A stretch of 7,913 nucleotides of DNA from NCBI GenBank assembly GCA_024763115.1, contig JANTGB010000094.1, positions 1-7,913 of the forward strand. The letters run 5' to 3'. The notes beneath the pieces are model-generated. The model had not been told where the DNA came from. It saw only the letters and a list, made by a program, of their open reading frames with translations, and searched no databases. This stretch comes from Desulfobulbaceae bacterium (lineage in GTDB: Bacteria; Desulfobacterota; Desulfobulbia; Desulfobulbales; SURF-16). Both the position numbers and the translations under genes were made by a program. Below are positions 1 through 6,535 of this stretch, one piece after another (the first letter of the stretch is position 1; each line of letters begins with the position of its first letter).

Positions 1-141
1 TACGCTTACCTCTTCGCCCGTTTGGGCCTTCTCGAATAGCACAAGTATGCTTCGAAGTCCCAAACGAACGAATCTAAGGCACTGGTAAACACTTACAAGA
101 CTGAAGGTTATCGTAAATTTTGTGCCCAGGTGAACGGTTAC
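1..141 (-). mobile_element. Diverged third copy of the GTAAC-ended palindromic element (element C)
   Basis: This gene-free stretch downstream of lptE is a diverged relative of the two 158-bp elements at 5208-5365 and 6378-6535, in the same orientation as the latter. Read on the minus strand it starts at 141 with GTAAC, has a 45-nt unit matching the 48-nt unit of the others, then a second GTAA at 96 (GTAAGTGTTTACC). The core TAGCACAAGTATGCT at 37-51 matches TAGCACCAGTATGCT of the 6378-6535 copy at 14 of 15 positions. The long stem is still palindromic (CGTTTGGG at 19-26 with CCCAAACG at 58-65, and CTTC..GAA with TTCGAAG nearer the centre), but its sequence is unrelated to the stems of the other two. 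The far end lies at or just outside base 1, so a target duplication cannot be tested. If one exists, TTGCTTTC (142-149) should recur just before the window. Confidence 0.6.
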
Positions 142-161
142 TTGCTTTCTGTGTTTTAAAT

Positions 162-767
162 TTATTCAACCTCCATATTCAAGTGCTCAAACTGGTCAGG
201 ATTTGTCCAGATCACTGATTTATGCTGATCGCTTATGGTGTAAAAAATTCTGGTATAGATAACCTGGGCGATATCGCGGGCAATGTTGGCCAGGGCCTTT
301 CTTTTGTTATCACTGGTTATAACCGAATCATTGCCGACCCGAAAGTTATTGCGCCGCACCAGGCCGGGCTGCTGCCAGACAATGGCGCCGGATTCCCTGT
401 CGCGCAGCTCATAACTTAATCTGGTAACTGAGCGCAGCTCAATGGCATTATCATACTCGTCATAGGACAGACCTTCAAACCTGATGGAGCGGATAGAGCC
501 GTCCAGAATATATTGGGCCTGCCGGCGGTCTTGAACCAGGATTACCATTTTTGATTTTTTCAGCCATTCAATAAGTTCCTGGTAAATCAGGGACTGAAAT
601 CCCAGCTCACTGGTATTATTCTTCCACATGCCGACATAAATCGGCGCAGCCTCAGGCCGCTGGTCATCAGAAAGCCCAGGCATATCGCCATTATAAGGAT
701 TAGAATAACCACAGCCGGCCATAGCAAAAAGCAGGAGAACAATGGGAAACAAATTAGAAATTTTCAT
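162..767 (-). CDS. lptE: LPS-assembly lipoprotein LptE
   Basis: Probable LptE, the outer-membrane lipoprotein that plugs the LptD barrel and helps insert lipopolysaccharide into the outer leaflet. The 201-residue product opens with a lipoprotein signal peptide: a short basic start, a hydrophobic stretch to residue 18 and a lipobox ending Met-Ala-Gly-Cys, with the lipidated Cys at 19 followed by GYS. The mature part has the LptE plan. A strand with an N-N-T motif (about 43-53) is followed by a helix (LIYQELIEWL), a strand, 'AQYILDGSI', two further strands, and a C-terminal helix rich in Ala and Arg. Length is close to the roughly 190 residues of E. coli LptE. It starts 21 bp after the leuS stop with GGAGAGG 5 bases before the ATG, so it is probably cotranscribed with leuS. 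The leuS-lptE pairing is common in proteobacteria and supports the call. LptE sequences diverge quickly, so the name rests on lipobox, fold pattern and neighbour together. Confidence 0.85.
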   Translation of the reverse strand: MKISNLFPIVLLLFAMAGCGYSNPYNGDMPGLSDDQRPEAAPIYVGMWKNNTSELGFQSLIYQELIEWLKKSKMVILVQDRRQAQYILDGSIRSIRFEGLSYDEYDNAIELRSVTRLSYELRDRESGAIVWQQPGLVRRNNFRVGNDSVITSDNKRKALANIARDIAQVIYTRIFYTISDQHKSVIWTNPDQFEHLNMEVE

Positions 768-788
768 TTTTGCCTCTCCGCCGTTTTT

Positions 789-3278
789 TTACACTACAAT
801 ATTAATAAGTTTATCTTTTACCACAATTATCTTACGGATGGTCTTATCAGCAATAAATTTTCCGACATTTGGCTCAGCCAGGGCCATTTCCTTGACCTTT
901 TCTTCATCCTCTCCGGCGGATACACTCAGGCGGCCTCGTAATTTACCATTGACCTGTACTACCATGGTAATCTCATCTTCCCTGGCAGCCTCCGGGTCAA
1001 AAACAGGCCAGCGGCTCTCGGAAAGCTGGGATTTATGGCCGATTTGTTCCCAGAGTTCTTCGCAGAAATGAGGCGCCATTGGCGACAAAAGCTGAATGAT
1101 TGCCTCCACCGCCTCTTTAATAACAAAATCGGCAGGAATTGTTTTACTGCTTTCACCAGCGCCGGCTGAAAGAAAATTCATTAATTCCATTATCGCGCTT
1201 ATTGCCGTGTTAAAATGAAACGAGGCAAAATCGCGGCTGACCTTGCTGATGGTCTGATGGGTTTTACGATGGAGATCACGCTCCGGGCCACCGGCAGGAG
1301 CAACCGGCCCGTTTCCGGCATTCTGCAGCATTTCCCGCTTATCCATGACAAAACGAAAAATCCTGTGCAAAAAACGGTGTGCCCCTTCAACTCCCTTGTC
1401 ACTCCACTCCAGATCACGTTCCGGCGGAGCGGCAAAAAGGCTGAAAAGCCGGACGGTATCGGCCCCGTATTGCTGAACCAGGTCATCCGGGTCAACCACG
1501 TTGCCCTTGGATTTTGACATCTTGGTGCCATCTTTAATGACCATGCCCTGGGTCAGCAGATCGGCAAACGGCTCATCAATACCGAGATAACCCAGATCGC
1601 GCAGGATCTTGGTAAAAAAACGGGCATAAAGCAGATGAAGAATAGCATGCTCCACCCCGCCGATATACTGATCCACCGGCAGCCAGTAATCAACCGCTTC
1701 CCGGCGCAATGGTTCCCGCCTTTCTCCGGGACAGCAGTAACGGGCATAATACCAGGAAGATTCAACAAAGGTATCCATGGTATCGGTTTCCCGTCGCGCC
1801 TCGCCGCCGCATTTGGGGCAGCTGGTTTTATAAAAACTCTCCAGATCATGTAAAGGGGATTTACCGGACTGGGCAAAGGTAACGTCTGTGGGCAGCTCTA
1901 CCGGCAAATCATCTTCAGGCACAGGCTGCACTCCGCATCTGGGGCAATGAATCATGGGAATGGGTGAGCCCCAGTAACGCTGGCGGGAAATACCCCAGTC
2001 CCGCAGCCGGTAAGTTATCCGCTGCCGGGCAAAGCCCTGCTCCTCGCCGTGGCTGGTGATTGCCTTTTTGGCCTCGGCGGAATCCATCCCGCTGAACCCG
2101 GCGGAATCAACCAGAATGCCCGGCCCCTCATGGGCCTCTGTCATGGTGGCCGCATCAAGTTCTGCTCCCGGCGGCTGAATCACAACCTTGATGGGAATAT
2201 CATATTTATGGGCAAACTCAAAATCACGCTGGTCATGGGCCGGAACCGCCATTACCGCACCGGTACCGTACTCCATCAGGACAAAATTTGCCGTATAAAT
2301 AGGGAGCTTATCGCCGGTATAAGGGTTTACGGCATAACCACCGGTGAAAATTCCTTCCTTTTCCGGTTCCACGTCGGGATTCTGCTGCTGCCGGGCTGAA
2401 CGGGTATGCTCGACAAACTCGCTCACCTCTTTCTGCAGACCATTTTTCTGCGCCAGTTTTGCCGCCAGAGGATGTTCCGGGGCTATGGACATAAATGTAG
2501 CCCCGAAAATAGTATCCGGCCTGGTGGTAAAAATTTTCAGACTCTCGTCCCAGCCATCAACAGGGAAATCCACTTCAGCGCCCAGGCTCTTACCGATCCA
2601 GTTACGCTGCATGGTCAAAACCTTGTCCGGCCAGCCCGTAAGTTTATCACACCAGTCCAGCAGTTCATCAGCATAATCGGTTATTTTGAAAAACCAGCCA
2701 TTCATCTCCCTGGGGATAATCTGCTGATCACAACGCCAGCAACAACCGTCAATCACCTGTTCATTGGCCAGCACGGTCCGGCACGACTCGCACCAGTTAA
2801 CCGTGGTCACCTTCTGGTAAATCAACCCCTTTTTGTAAAGCTGAACAAAAAAAAGCTGCTCCCAGCGATAATACTCGGGATCACAGGTAGCCAGTTCCCG
2901 GTTCCAGTCATAGCTGAAGCCCATCTTGCGCAGCTGGCTTTTCATGTAATCTATATTTTCATAAGTCCATTTGGCCGGATGAGAATTATTTTTAATGGCC
3001 GCGTTTTCAGCGGGCAGGCCAAAGGCGTCCCAGCCAATGGGATGCATGACATTAAAACCGTTCATCCTTTTATAGCGGGCTATGACATCGCCGATACTGT
3101 AATTGCGGACATGGCCCATGTGGATACGGCCGGAGGGGTAAGGGAACATCTCAAGGAGATAATATTTCGGCAGATTTCGGTCTATCTCAACCTGAAAGGT
3201 CTTATTTTCCTGCCATTTCCGCTGCCATTTCCGTTCAATGGCGCTGAAATCATATTTTAATGATTTATCATTACTCAT
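789..3278 (-). CDS. leuS: Leucyl-tRNA synthetase
   Basis: Charges tRNA(Leu) with leucine using ATP; a cytoplasmic class I enzyme. With the ATG at 3278 it has 829 residues, a normal length for bacterial LeuRS. Numbered from that Met, the HIGH motif is HMGH at 53-56. A Cys cluster (C163, C166, C180, C183) lies in 'NWCESC...CCWRC'. The CP1 editing domain shows TTRPDT at 251-256 and GTGAVMAVPAHD near 338-349, with the conserved Asp region that clears mischarged tRNA. A second zinc-ribbon, CPRC at 445-448 and CPKC at 487-490, precedes ETDTMDTF. Thermus-type LeuRS has this ribbon, while E. coli lacks the cysteines. KMSKS is at 586-590, and the tRNA-binding C-terminal domain ends in 'VQVNGKLRG'. An open frame runs 10 codons further up to a TTG at 3308, but the ATG has a proper SD and matches the usual N-terminus. 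The gene lies 30 bp after dnaB and 21 bp before lptE. Confidence 0.97.
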   Translation of the reverse strand: MSNDKSLKYDFSAIERKWQRKWQENKTFQVEIDRNLPKYYLLEMFPYPSGRIHMGHVRNYSIGDVIARYKRMNGFNVMHPIGWDAFGLPAENAAIKNNSHPAKWTYENIDYMKSQLRKMGFSYDWNRELATCDPEYYRWEQLFFVQLYKKGLIYQKVTTVNWCESCRTVLANEQVIDGCCWRCDQQIIPREMNGWFFKITDYADELLDWCDKLTGWPDKVLTMQRNWIGKSLGAEVDFPVDGWDESLKIFTTRPDTIFGATFMSIAPEHPLAAKLAQKNGLQKEVSEFVEHTRSARQQQNPDVEPEKEGIFTGGYAVNPYTGDKLPIYTANFVLMEYGTGAVMAVPAHDQRDFEFAHKYDIPIKVVIQPPGAELDAATMTEAHEGPGILVDSAGFSGMDSAEAKKAITSHGEEQGFARQRITYRLRDWGISRQRYWGSPIPMIHCPRCGVQPVPEDDLPVELPTDVTFAQSGKSPLHDLESFYKTSCPKCGGEARRETDTMDTFVESSWYYARYCCPGERREPLRREAVDYWLPVDQYIGGVEHAILHLLYARFFTKILRDLGYLGIDEPFADLLTQGMVIKDGTKMSKSKGNVVDPDDLVQQYGADTVRLFSLFAAPPERDLEWSDKGVEGAHRFLHRIFRFVMDKREMLQNAGNGPVAPAGGPERDLHRKTHQTISKVSRDFASFHFNTAISAIMELMNFLSAGAGESSKTIPADFVIKEAVEAIIQLLSPMAPHFCEELWEQIGHKSQLSESRWPVFDPEAAREDEITMVVQVNGKLRGRLSVSAGEDEEKVKEMALAEPNVGKFIADKTIRKIIVVKDKLINIVV

Positions 3279-3284
3279 TTTTTT

Positions 3285-3288
3285 TCCT
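3285..3288 (-). promoter_or_regulatory. SD sequence that fixes the leuS start
   Basis: AGGA on the minus strand lies about 6 bases before the ATG at 3278 (TTTTCAGGAAAAAAAATG). The alternative TTG at 3308, directly after the dnaB stop, has no comparable SD. Starting there would add ten residues (MPVVIFSGKK) that LeuRS does not normally carry. Confidence 0.7.
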
Positions 3289-3308
3289 GAAAATATTACA
3301 ACCGGCAA

Positions 3309-4676
3309 CTAACCGGCAATTTCACCGACAACCTCCTGACGAATCAAATTCTCAAAGGTTGTATAACGATCAAGAAAAGTCATTTCTACAGTGCCGGTTG
3401 GACCGTTCCTCTGTTTACCGACAATTATCTCGGCAATTCCCCGCCTGGGGTTATCCTCCGCCTTATTGTACACCTCATCCCGGTAAATAAAAAGGATGAC
3501 ATCAGCATCCTGCTCAATAGCGCCTGATTCGCGGAGATCGGAAAGCTGGGGACGTTTATTTGTCCGGCTCTCCAGGCTGCGGTTTAACTGGGAAAGGGCA
3601 ATAACCGGGATATCAAGCTCTTTGGCCATGGCCTTCAGGGATCTGGAGATTTCACTGATCTCCTGCTCCCGACTCTCAGCCCGGCCCCGCATGAGCTGAA
3701 GATAATCAACCACAATCAGGCCGATATTATGTTCCATCTTCAAACGCCGGGCCTTGGCCCGCATTTCCAGCGCTGCCAGGGAAGCAGTATCATCAATAAA
3801 AATATCAGCCTCGGACAGCTCCCCGGCCGCCCTGGTAAGTTTAGGCCAGTCATGATCCCTGATAAACCCGGTGCGCAAGTTCTGGGAATCAACCCGGCTT
3901 ACGGAACAGAGGAGCCGCAGCCCCAGCTGTGATTTGGACATTTCCAGGCTGAAAACACCTACTCCTATATGATGATTAAGGGCGACATTCTGTACCATGT
4001 TCATCGCCAGGGCGGTCTTGCCCATACTGGGCCGACCGGCAAGAATGATTAAGTCAGCCGGCTGCAGGCCCGAGGTCATCTTGTCAAGATCGGTATAACC
4101 GGTAGGTACTCCGGTGATAAGTTCCTTCCGCTCAGCCAGCATGGTGACCCTTTCAAAGGTCTCGGTCATTACCTTTTTTAAAGGATCAAACCCCTGGCCG
4201 CTCTTATCCCGGGAAATTTCAAATACGGTCTGTTCAACATCATCAAGAAGTTTGTCGATATCATCCTGTTCATCGTAACAGCGGGAGGCAATATCGGTTG
4301 TAGTGGCAATGAGCTGACGGAGAACGGATTTTTCCCGGACAATCCCGGCATAATAAGAAATATTGGCCGCCACCGGAACAATGTCGGTTAAGCCGGCAAG
4401 GTAGGCTGGTCCGCCTATGGAGTCGAGTTTATTAGCGTCCCGCAGAACATTGACAATGGTAATCAAATCCTGGGGTTCATTACGGTCAAAAAGGGAGATG
4501 AGCCCAGCAAAAATAACTTGATGGGCTTCTTTATAAAAATCTTTGGGGCCGAGAACTTCAAGGGCCTTGACAATAGTTCCGGGCCTCAAAAGAATTGAGC
4601 CGAGAACGCATTGTTCCGCCTCAAGATTCTGCGGCGGCAGGCGGCGGGCGGAGCTGTAGATATTGGACTGTTCCAA
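3309..4676 (-). CDS. dnaB: Replicative DNA helicase DnaB
   Basis: Hexameric 5'-3' helicase of the replisome that unwinds the fork and binds primase. The product has 455 residues (E. coli 471). The N-terminal domain begins at 'PPQNLEAEQ' (about 14-22) and runs to about 155. The RecA-like motor domain carries Walker A GRPSMGKT at 214-221, FSLEM at 242-246 with the likely catalytic Glu, Walker B 'IVVDYLQL' at 321-328, SQLNRSLE near 362-369, the 'SDLRESGAIEQDAD' motif near 379-392, and KQRNGP at 421-426 with the arginine-finger segment. All catalytic motifs look intact and no intein is present. The only plausible start is TTG at 4676, three bases after the rplI stop. GAGGAA lies within the last rplI codons, so translation is probably coupled to bL9. 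The exact start is the least certain point; no in-frame ATG lies near. Confidence 0.97.
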   Translation of the reverse strand: MEQSNIYSSARRLPPQNLEAEQCVLGSILLRPGTIVKALEVLGPKDFYKEAHQVIFAGLISLFDRNEPQDLITIVNVLRDANKLDSIGGPAYLAGLTDIVPVAANISYYAGIVREKSVLRQLIATTTDIASRCYDEQDDIDKLLDDVEQTVFEISRDKSGQGFDPLKKVMTETFERVTMLAERKELITGVPTGYTDLDKMTSGLQPADLIILAGRPSMGKTALAMNMVQNVALNHHIGVGVFSLEMSKSQLGLRLLCSVSRVDSQNLRTGFIRDHDWPKLTRAAGELSEADIFIDDTASLAALEMRAKARRLKMEHNIGLIVVDYLQLMRGRAESREQEISEISRSLKAMAKELDIPVIALSQLNRSLESRTNKRPQLSDLRESGAIEQDADVILFIYRDEVYNKAEDNPRRGIAEIIVGKQRNGPTGTVEMTFLDRYTTFENLIRQEVVGEIAG

Positions 4677-4679
4677 CTG

Positions 4680-5156
4680 TTATTTTTCTTCTTCCTCAGC
4701 GTCGGGCTCCGCATTAAGCGGGACAATCTCAACCTTGATGTCTGCAGTCATCTGATAACCGACTTTACAGTTTACCATGGTCTCACCTAGAGTTTTAATC
4801 GGCTCATCCAGCATAATTTTACGTTTATCAATGTTAATGTCAAGCTCTGCCAGTTTATCGGCAATATCAGCAGTAGTTACCGAGCCGAAAAGCTTGTCTT
4901 CTTCGCCAACCCGCTGGGCAATAATGATTGTCGCCCCGGCTATTTTCCTGGCCAGATTTTCAGCTTCCCGGTTCATCCTGGCAACTTTAGACTCAATAGC
5001 TGAGCGCTGCTGTTCAAGAACTGCCAGGTTTCCTTTGTCGGCTAAAACCGCTTTACCGCTTGGAATCAGGTAATTACGGCCATAACCGGCCTTAACCCTG
5101 ACAACATCGCCTTCCAGACCGAGAGTATCAATTGTTTCTTTTAAAATCAATTCCAT
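4680..5156 (-). CDS. rplI: 50S ribosomal protein bL9
   Basis: bL9, a 23S rRNA-binding protein at the base of the L1 stalk that helps maintain reading frame. The product has 158 residues (E. coli 149). The N-terminal domain has the bL9 signature at about 13-37: Gly and Val spacing, then GYGRNYLIPSGKA. A long connecting helix rich in charged residues follows (about 41-75). The C-terminal domain includes 'KLFGSVTTADIA' near 88-99 and 'KTLGE'. The extra length is an acidic tail ending EEEEK. A strong SD (GAGG, 8 bases before the ATG) lies at 5165-5168. Gene order rpsR, DUF2232, rplI, dnaB is the expected one, but a 158-bp element now lies between rplI and DUF2232. Confidence 0.97.
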   Translation of the reverse strand: MELILKETIDTLGLEGDVVRVKAGYGRNYLIPSGKAVLADKGNLAVLEQQRSAIESKVARMNREAENLARKIAGATIIIAQRVGEEDKLFGSVTTADIADKLAELDINIDKRKIMLDEPIKTLGETMVNCKVGYQMTADIKVEIVPLNAEPDAEEEEK

Positions 5157-5199
5157 TGTTTATTCCTCTATATCTTCTAACAAGCAAACATAATTATTA

Positions 5200-5207
5200 C
5201 AAAAATC
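5200..5207. repeat. Target-site duplication, left copy (CAAAAATC)
   Basis: CAAAAATC directly abuts the GTAAC end of the element at 5208 and is repeated exactly at 5366-5373 just after its GTTAC end. Eight of eight bases agree, as expected from a staggered-cut insertion. Confidence 0.9.
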
Positions 5208-5220
5208 GTAACTGCTCATG

Positions 5221-5247
5221 GGGTAAGCGTCTTAATTTCGCTAACCC
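5221..5247 (+). repeat. Short hairpin of element B
   Basis: GGGTAAGCG (5221-5229) pairs with CGCTAACCC (5239-5247) over a 9-nt loop: eight pairs and one A-A mismatch. The matching hairpin of the other copy (6496-6522) keeps the same loop length and the A-A mismatch, and changes the neighbouring A-T pair to G-C. Confidence 0.7.
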
Positions 5248-5255
5248 TCGTAATT

Positions 5256-5365
5256 GTAACTGCTTACAGGGTGCCGGAAATTTTCGTGATCAGGTCGGGG
5301 CAGCGTATTAGTCATACGTAAGCCGGACTGATCGCGGAAATATGCGGTGCCCTGTGAGCAGTTAC
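5256..5365 (+). repeat. 110-nt near-palindrome of element B
   Basis: Arms of 42 nt (5256-5297 and 5324-5365) are 33/42 complementary. On the plus strand six of the nine remaining positions are G-T wobbles. The 26-nt centre contains a further hairpin, CGTAT (5304-5308) with ATACG (5314-5318) over a 5-nt loop. The whole would fold into one long rod. No T-run follows on the gene strand, so it does not look like an intrinsic terminator. Confidence 0.85.
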
Positions 5366-5373
5366 CAAAAATC
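5366..5373. repeat. Target-site duplication, right copy (CAAAAATC)
   Basis: Exact second copy of the 8 bp at 5200-5207, directly after the terminal GTTAC of element B and 24 bp from the end of DUF2232. Confidence 0.9.
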
Positions 5374-5397
5374 AGGATTGCGGGCTACTCTTTCTTT

Positions 5398-6357
5398 TCA
5401 TGTTGCCCTGGGGCGTTCCTTACGAAAATCAATCCAGACATCGGCCAACCCGGCTATGGCCAGAAAAATAAAGCCATAAACCTGAATTAAAATAAAAGCA
5501 TAAATGGCGATCCTGAAAGGTCTGGGTATGGACCAGCGGGCAAAAAGGCTTACCAGTACAGCCAGTCCCTGAAAAAAATAAATGGTTCCCATAATCAGGA
5601 AGGTATTAATACTGACATGCTGTAACAGCGAATCGGGCAGTAATATGCCAACTCCGGATGCTATAACCAGCCAGACCAGATGTTCCGGCAAACGCCAGGA
5701 ATTAAACTCCGGCCAGGGAACCAGGTCAATATCTTTTTTCCGCAACAGAGCATTACCGGCAGCCAGGTTGATCCAGACCGCTGAAATACTGCTCATAACG
5801 AAAACCGCCGGCATGACAACCGGAACATATTGCCGCATCATGGCAAAAGCCCGTTCAAGTTCAGCCAGCGTATCCAACGAAAGATTCGCCGCCTCTTTAT
5901 AAGAATCGTAGGTTGCGCTGATTGCCAGTTCAAGGGCCTTAATCGTCTCGGCATAGGGATTCAAATGATATAAAACCCCATACATAACCGCAAGTACAGC
6001 CCAGCAGGCCAGCAACACGACTATTCCGGTCGCGGCAGTCCTTATAAAATTTTCCCTGCCGCCCATGGAATGAGCCAGATAAAAGCCAAGGGGCAACATG
6101 GAACAGGAAATCAACAGTCCCGGCAGACTGCCGGTTACCACTGCTATGCCACCGGCAACAAGCAGTGCTGTTTTAACTGTTCTTATCGCCTGCCTCCGAC
6201 CTGAATCGGCAAATAAAAATATCACCGGCAGGGGAACCAGGGTATGGAGCCAGGCAAAAGCTGGAATAAAAACCGGCAAAAGCAGGAAAGCCGCAAGAAT
6301 TATTACTCCACGAATCAACCTGTCAGGTCGATTTTGCCTGCCGTCACCGCCGGTCAT
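5398..6357 (-). CDS. DUF2232 (YybS-like) integral membrane protein
   Basis: A 319-residue multi-pass inner-membrane protein of the DUF2232 family, whose biochemical role is not known. Hydrophobic segments by eye lie near residues 14-35, 38-51, 61-78, 80-97, 105-130, 177-200, 224-240, 249-273 and 281-306, giving eight or nine helices. A longer hydrophilic region around 133-176 separates two halves. 'PEFNSWRLPEHLVW' at about 216-229 looks like the family's recognisable segment. Position between rpsR and rplI is the usual place for this family in this type of operon and supports the assignment. The ATG at 6357 is the first possible start, because an in-frame TGA lies two codons upstream. Its SD (GGAG) sits inside the target duplication of the upstream element. 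The gene is bracketed by two elements in opposite orientation, 20 bp before its start and 32 bp after its stop, but its own sequence appears intact. Confidence 0.85.
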   Translation of the reverse strand: MTGGDGRQNRPDRLIRGVIILAAFLLLPVFIPAFAWLHTLVPLPVIFLFADSGRRQAIRTVKTALLVAGGIAVVTGSLPGLLISCSMLPLGFYLAHSMGGRENFIRTAATGIVVLLACWAVLAVMYGVLYHLNPYAETIKALELAISATYDSYKEAANLSLDTLAELERAFAMMRQYVPVVMPAVFVMSSISAVWINLAAGNALLRKKDIDLVPWPEFNSWRLPEHLVWLVIASGVGILLPDSLLQHVSINTFLIMGTIYFFQGLAVLVSLFARWSIPRPFRIAIYAFILIQVYGFIFLAIAGLADVWIDFRKERPRAT

Positions 6358-6369
6358 ATATCAAAAAAA

Positions 6370-6377
6370 GCTCCAGT
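6370..6377. repeat. Target-site duplication, left copy (GCTCCAGT)
   Basis: GCTCCAGT abuts the GTAAC end of element A at 6378 and recurs exactly at 6536-6543. Read on the gene strand (ACTGGAGC) it contains the GGAG that serves as SD for DUF2232. Confidence 0.9.
6371..6374 (-). promoter_or_regulatory. SD sequence of DUF2232, inside a target duplication
   Basis: GGAG on the minus strand, 13 bases before the ATG at 6357, with a run of seven T between them. It is the only SD-like sequence near this start. The spacing is longer than ideal. The element's insertion point lies three bases upstream of it. Confidence 0.55.
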
Positions 6378-6487
6378 GTAACTGCTCACAGGGCACCGAA
6401 TCTTTCCGCGATCAGCCTGCCTTACATAGCACCAGTATGCTGCGACAGTCTGATCGCGAAAATCTCCGGCACCCTGTAAACAGTTAC
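6378..6487 (-). repeat. 110-nt near-palindrome of element A
   Basis: Arms 6378-6419 and 6446-6487 are 33/42 complementary. When the minus strand is folded, six of the nine mismatches are G-T wobbles; on the plus strand the same positions would be A-C clashes. The centre holds a small stem, CATA with TATG (6425-6428 and 6436-6439), at the same columns as the central stem of element B. Confidence 0.85.
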
Positions 6488-6495
6488 AAGTAAGA

Positions 6496-6522
6496 TGGTT
6501 GGCGAATATTAGGCGCCTACCC
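6496..6522 (-). repeat. Short hairpin of element A
   Basis: On the minus strand GGGTAGGCG (6522-6514) pairs with CGCCAACCA (6504-6496) over a 9-nt loop. It has seven pairs, an A-A mismatch at the same place as in element B, and a G-A mismatch at the base. Confidence 0.65.
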
Positions 6523-6535
6523 CGTGAGTAGTTAC

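Larger units (their letters stand above)
5208..5365 (+). mobile_element. 158-bp MITE-like element, copy B (IS66-type ends)
   Basis: A complete non-autonomous insertion of 158 bp between DUF2232 and rplI. Its ends form an inverted repeat (GTAACTGCTCATGGGG against GTAACTGCTCACAGGG, 14 of 16), and it is flanked by a perfect 8-bp direct repeat. It aligns without gaps to the copy at 6378-6535 in opposite orientation, about 81% identical by hand count. Inside are a 48-nt unit with a small hairpin (5208-5255) and a 110-nt near-palindrome (5256-5365). No open reading frame of note is present, so a transposase must act in trans. GTAA termini and an 8-bp duplication are known features of the IS66 family, making that the likely source; this is inference. 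Taking out the element and one duplication copy leaves a 75-bp gap between DUF2232 and rplI. Confidence 0.88.
6378..6535 (-). mobile_element. 158-bp MITE-like element, copy A (IS66-type ends)
   Basis: A second complete 158-bp element, in the gap between rpsR and DUF2232, inverted relative to the copy at 5208-5365. On the minus strand it begins GTAACTACTCACGGGG (6535 downward) and ends in the complement of GTAACTGCTCACAGGG, a 14/16 terminal inverted repeat. A perfect 8-bp direct repeat, GCTCCAGT, flanks it. The 48-nt unit is 6488-6535 and the 110-nt palindrome is 6378-6487. Without the element and one repeat the rpsR-DUF2232 gap would be 63 bp, typical for an operon. The insertion therefore separates the rpsF-rpsR pair from DUF2232-rplI-dnaB and places a long potential hairpin in the message. 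It has no coding capacity. IS66 affiliation is inferred from GTAA ends and 8-bp duplication only. Confidence 0.88.

Noticed and set aside
222..419. Short plus-strand open frame opposite lptE
   Set aside because: It is within lptE, has no SD and shows no recognisable protein features.
2406..3260. Long open frame of 284 codons on the plus strand, antisense to leuS
   Set aside because: It lies entirely within leuS, whose motifs are continuous on the other strand. The predicted product has no recognisable domain, and there is no supporting SD. It is a by-product of codon usage in leuS.
3279..3308. Upstream TTG start for leuS at 3308
   Set aside because: The ATG at 3278 has an SD at good spacing and gives the usual LeuRS N-terminus; the TTG has no SD.
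5208..5365. Intrinsic terminator interpretation of the long palindromes
   Set aside because: The stems are far longer than terminator stems. Copy B has no T-run after it on the gene strand, and in copy A the seven T's at 6363-6369 come eight bases after the stem, in the DUF2232 leader. The flanking duplications show these are insertions.
5208..6535. REP/BIME elements of the RAYT type, or a CRISPR array
   Set aside because: Perfect 8-bp target duplications and terminal inverted repeats fit cut-and-paste MITEs, not REP elements. There are no regularly spaced short direct repeats with unique spacers, so it is not a CRISPR array.
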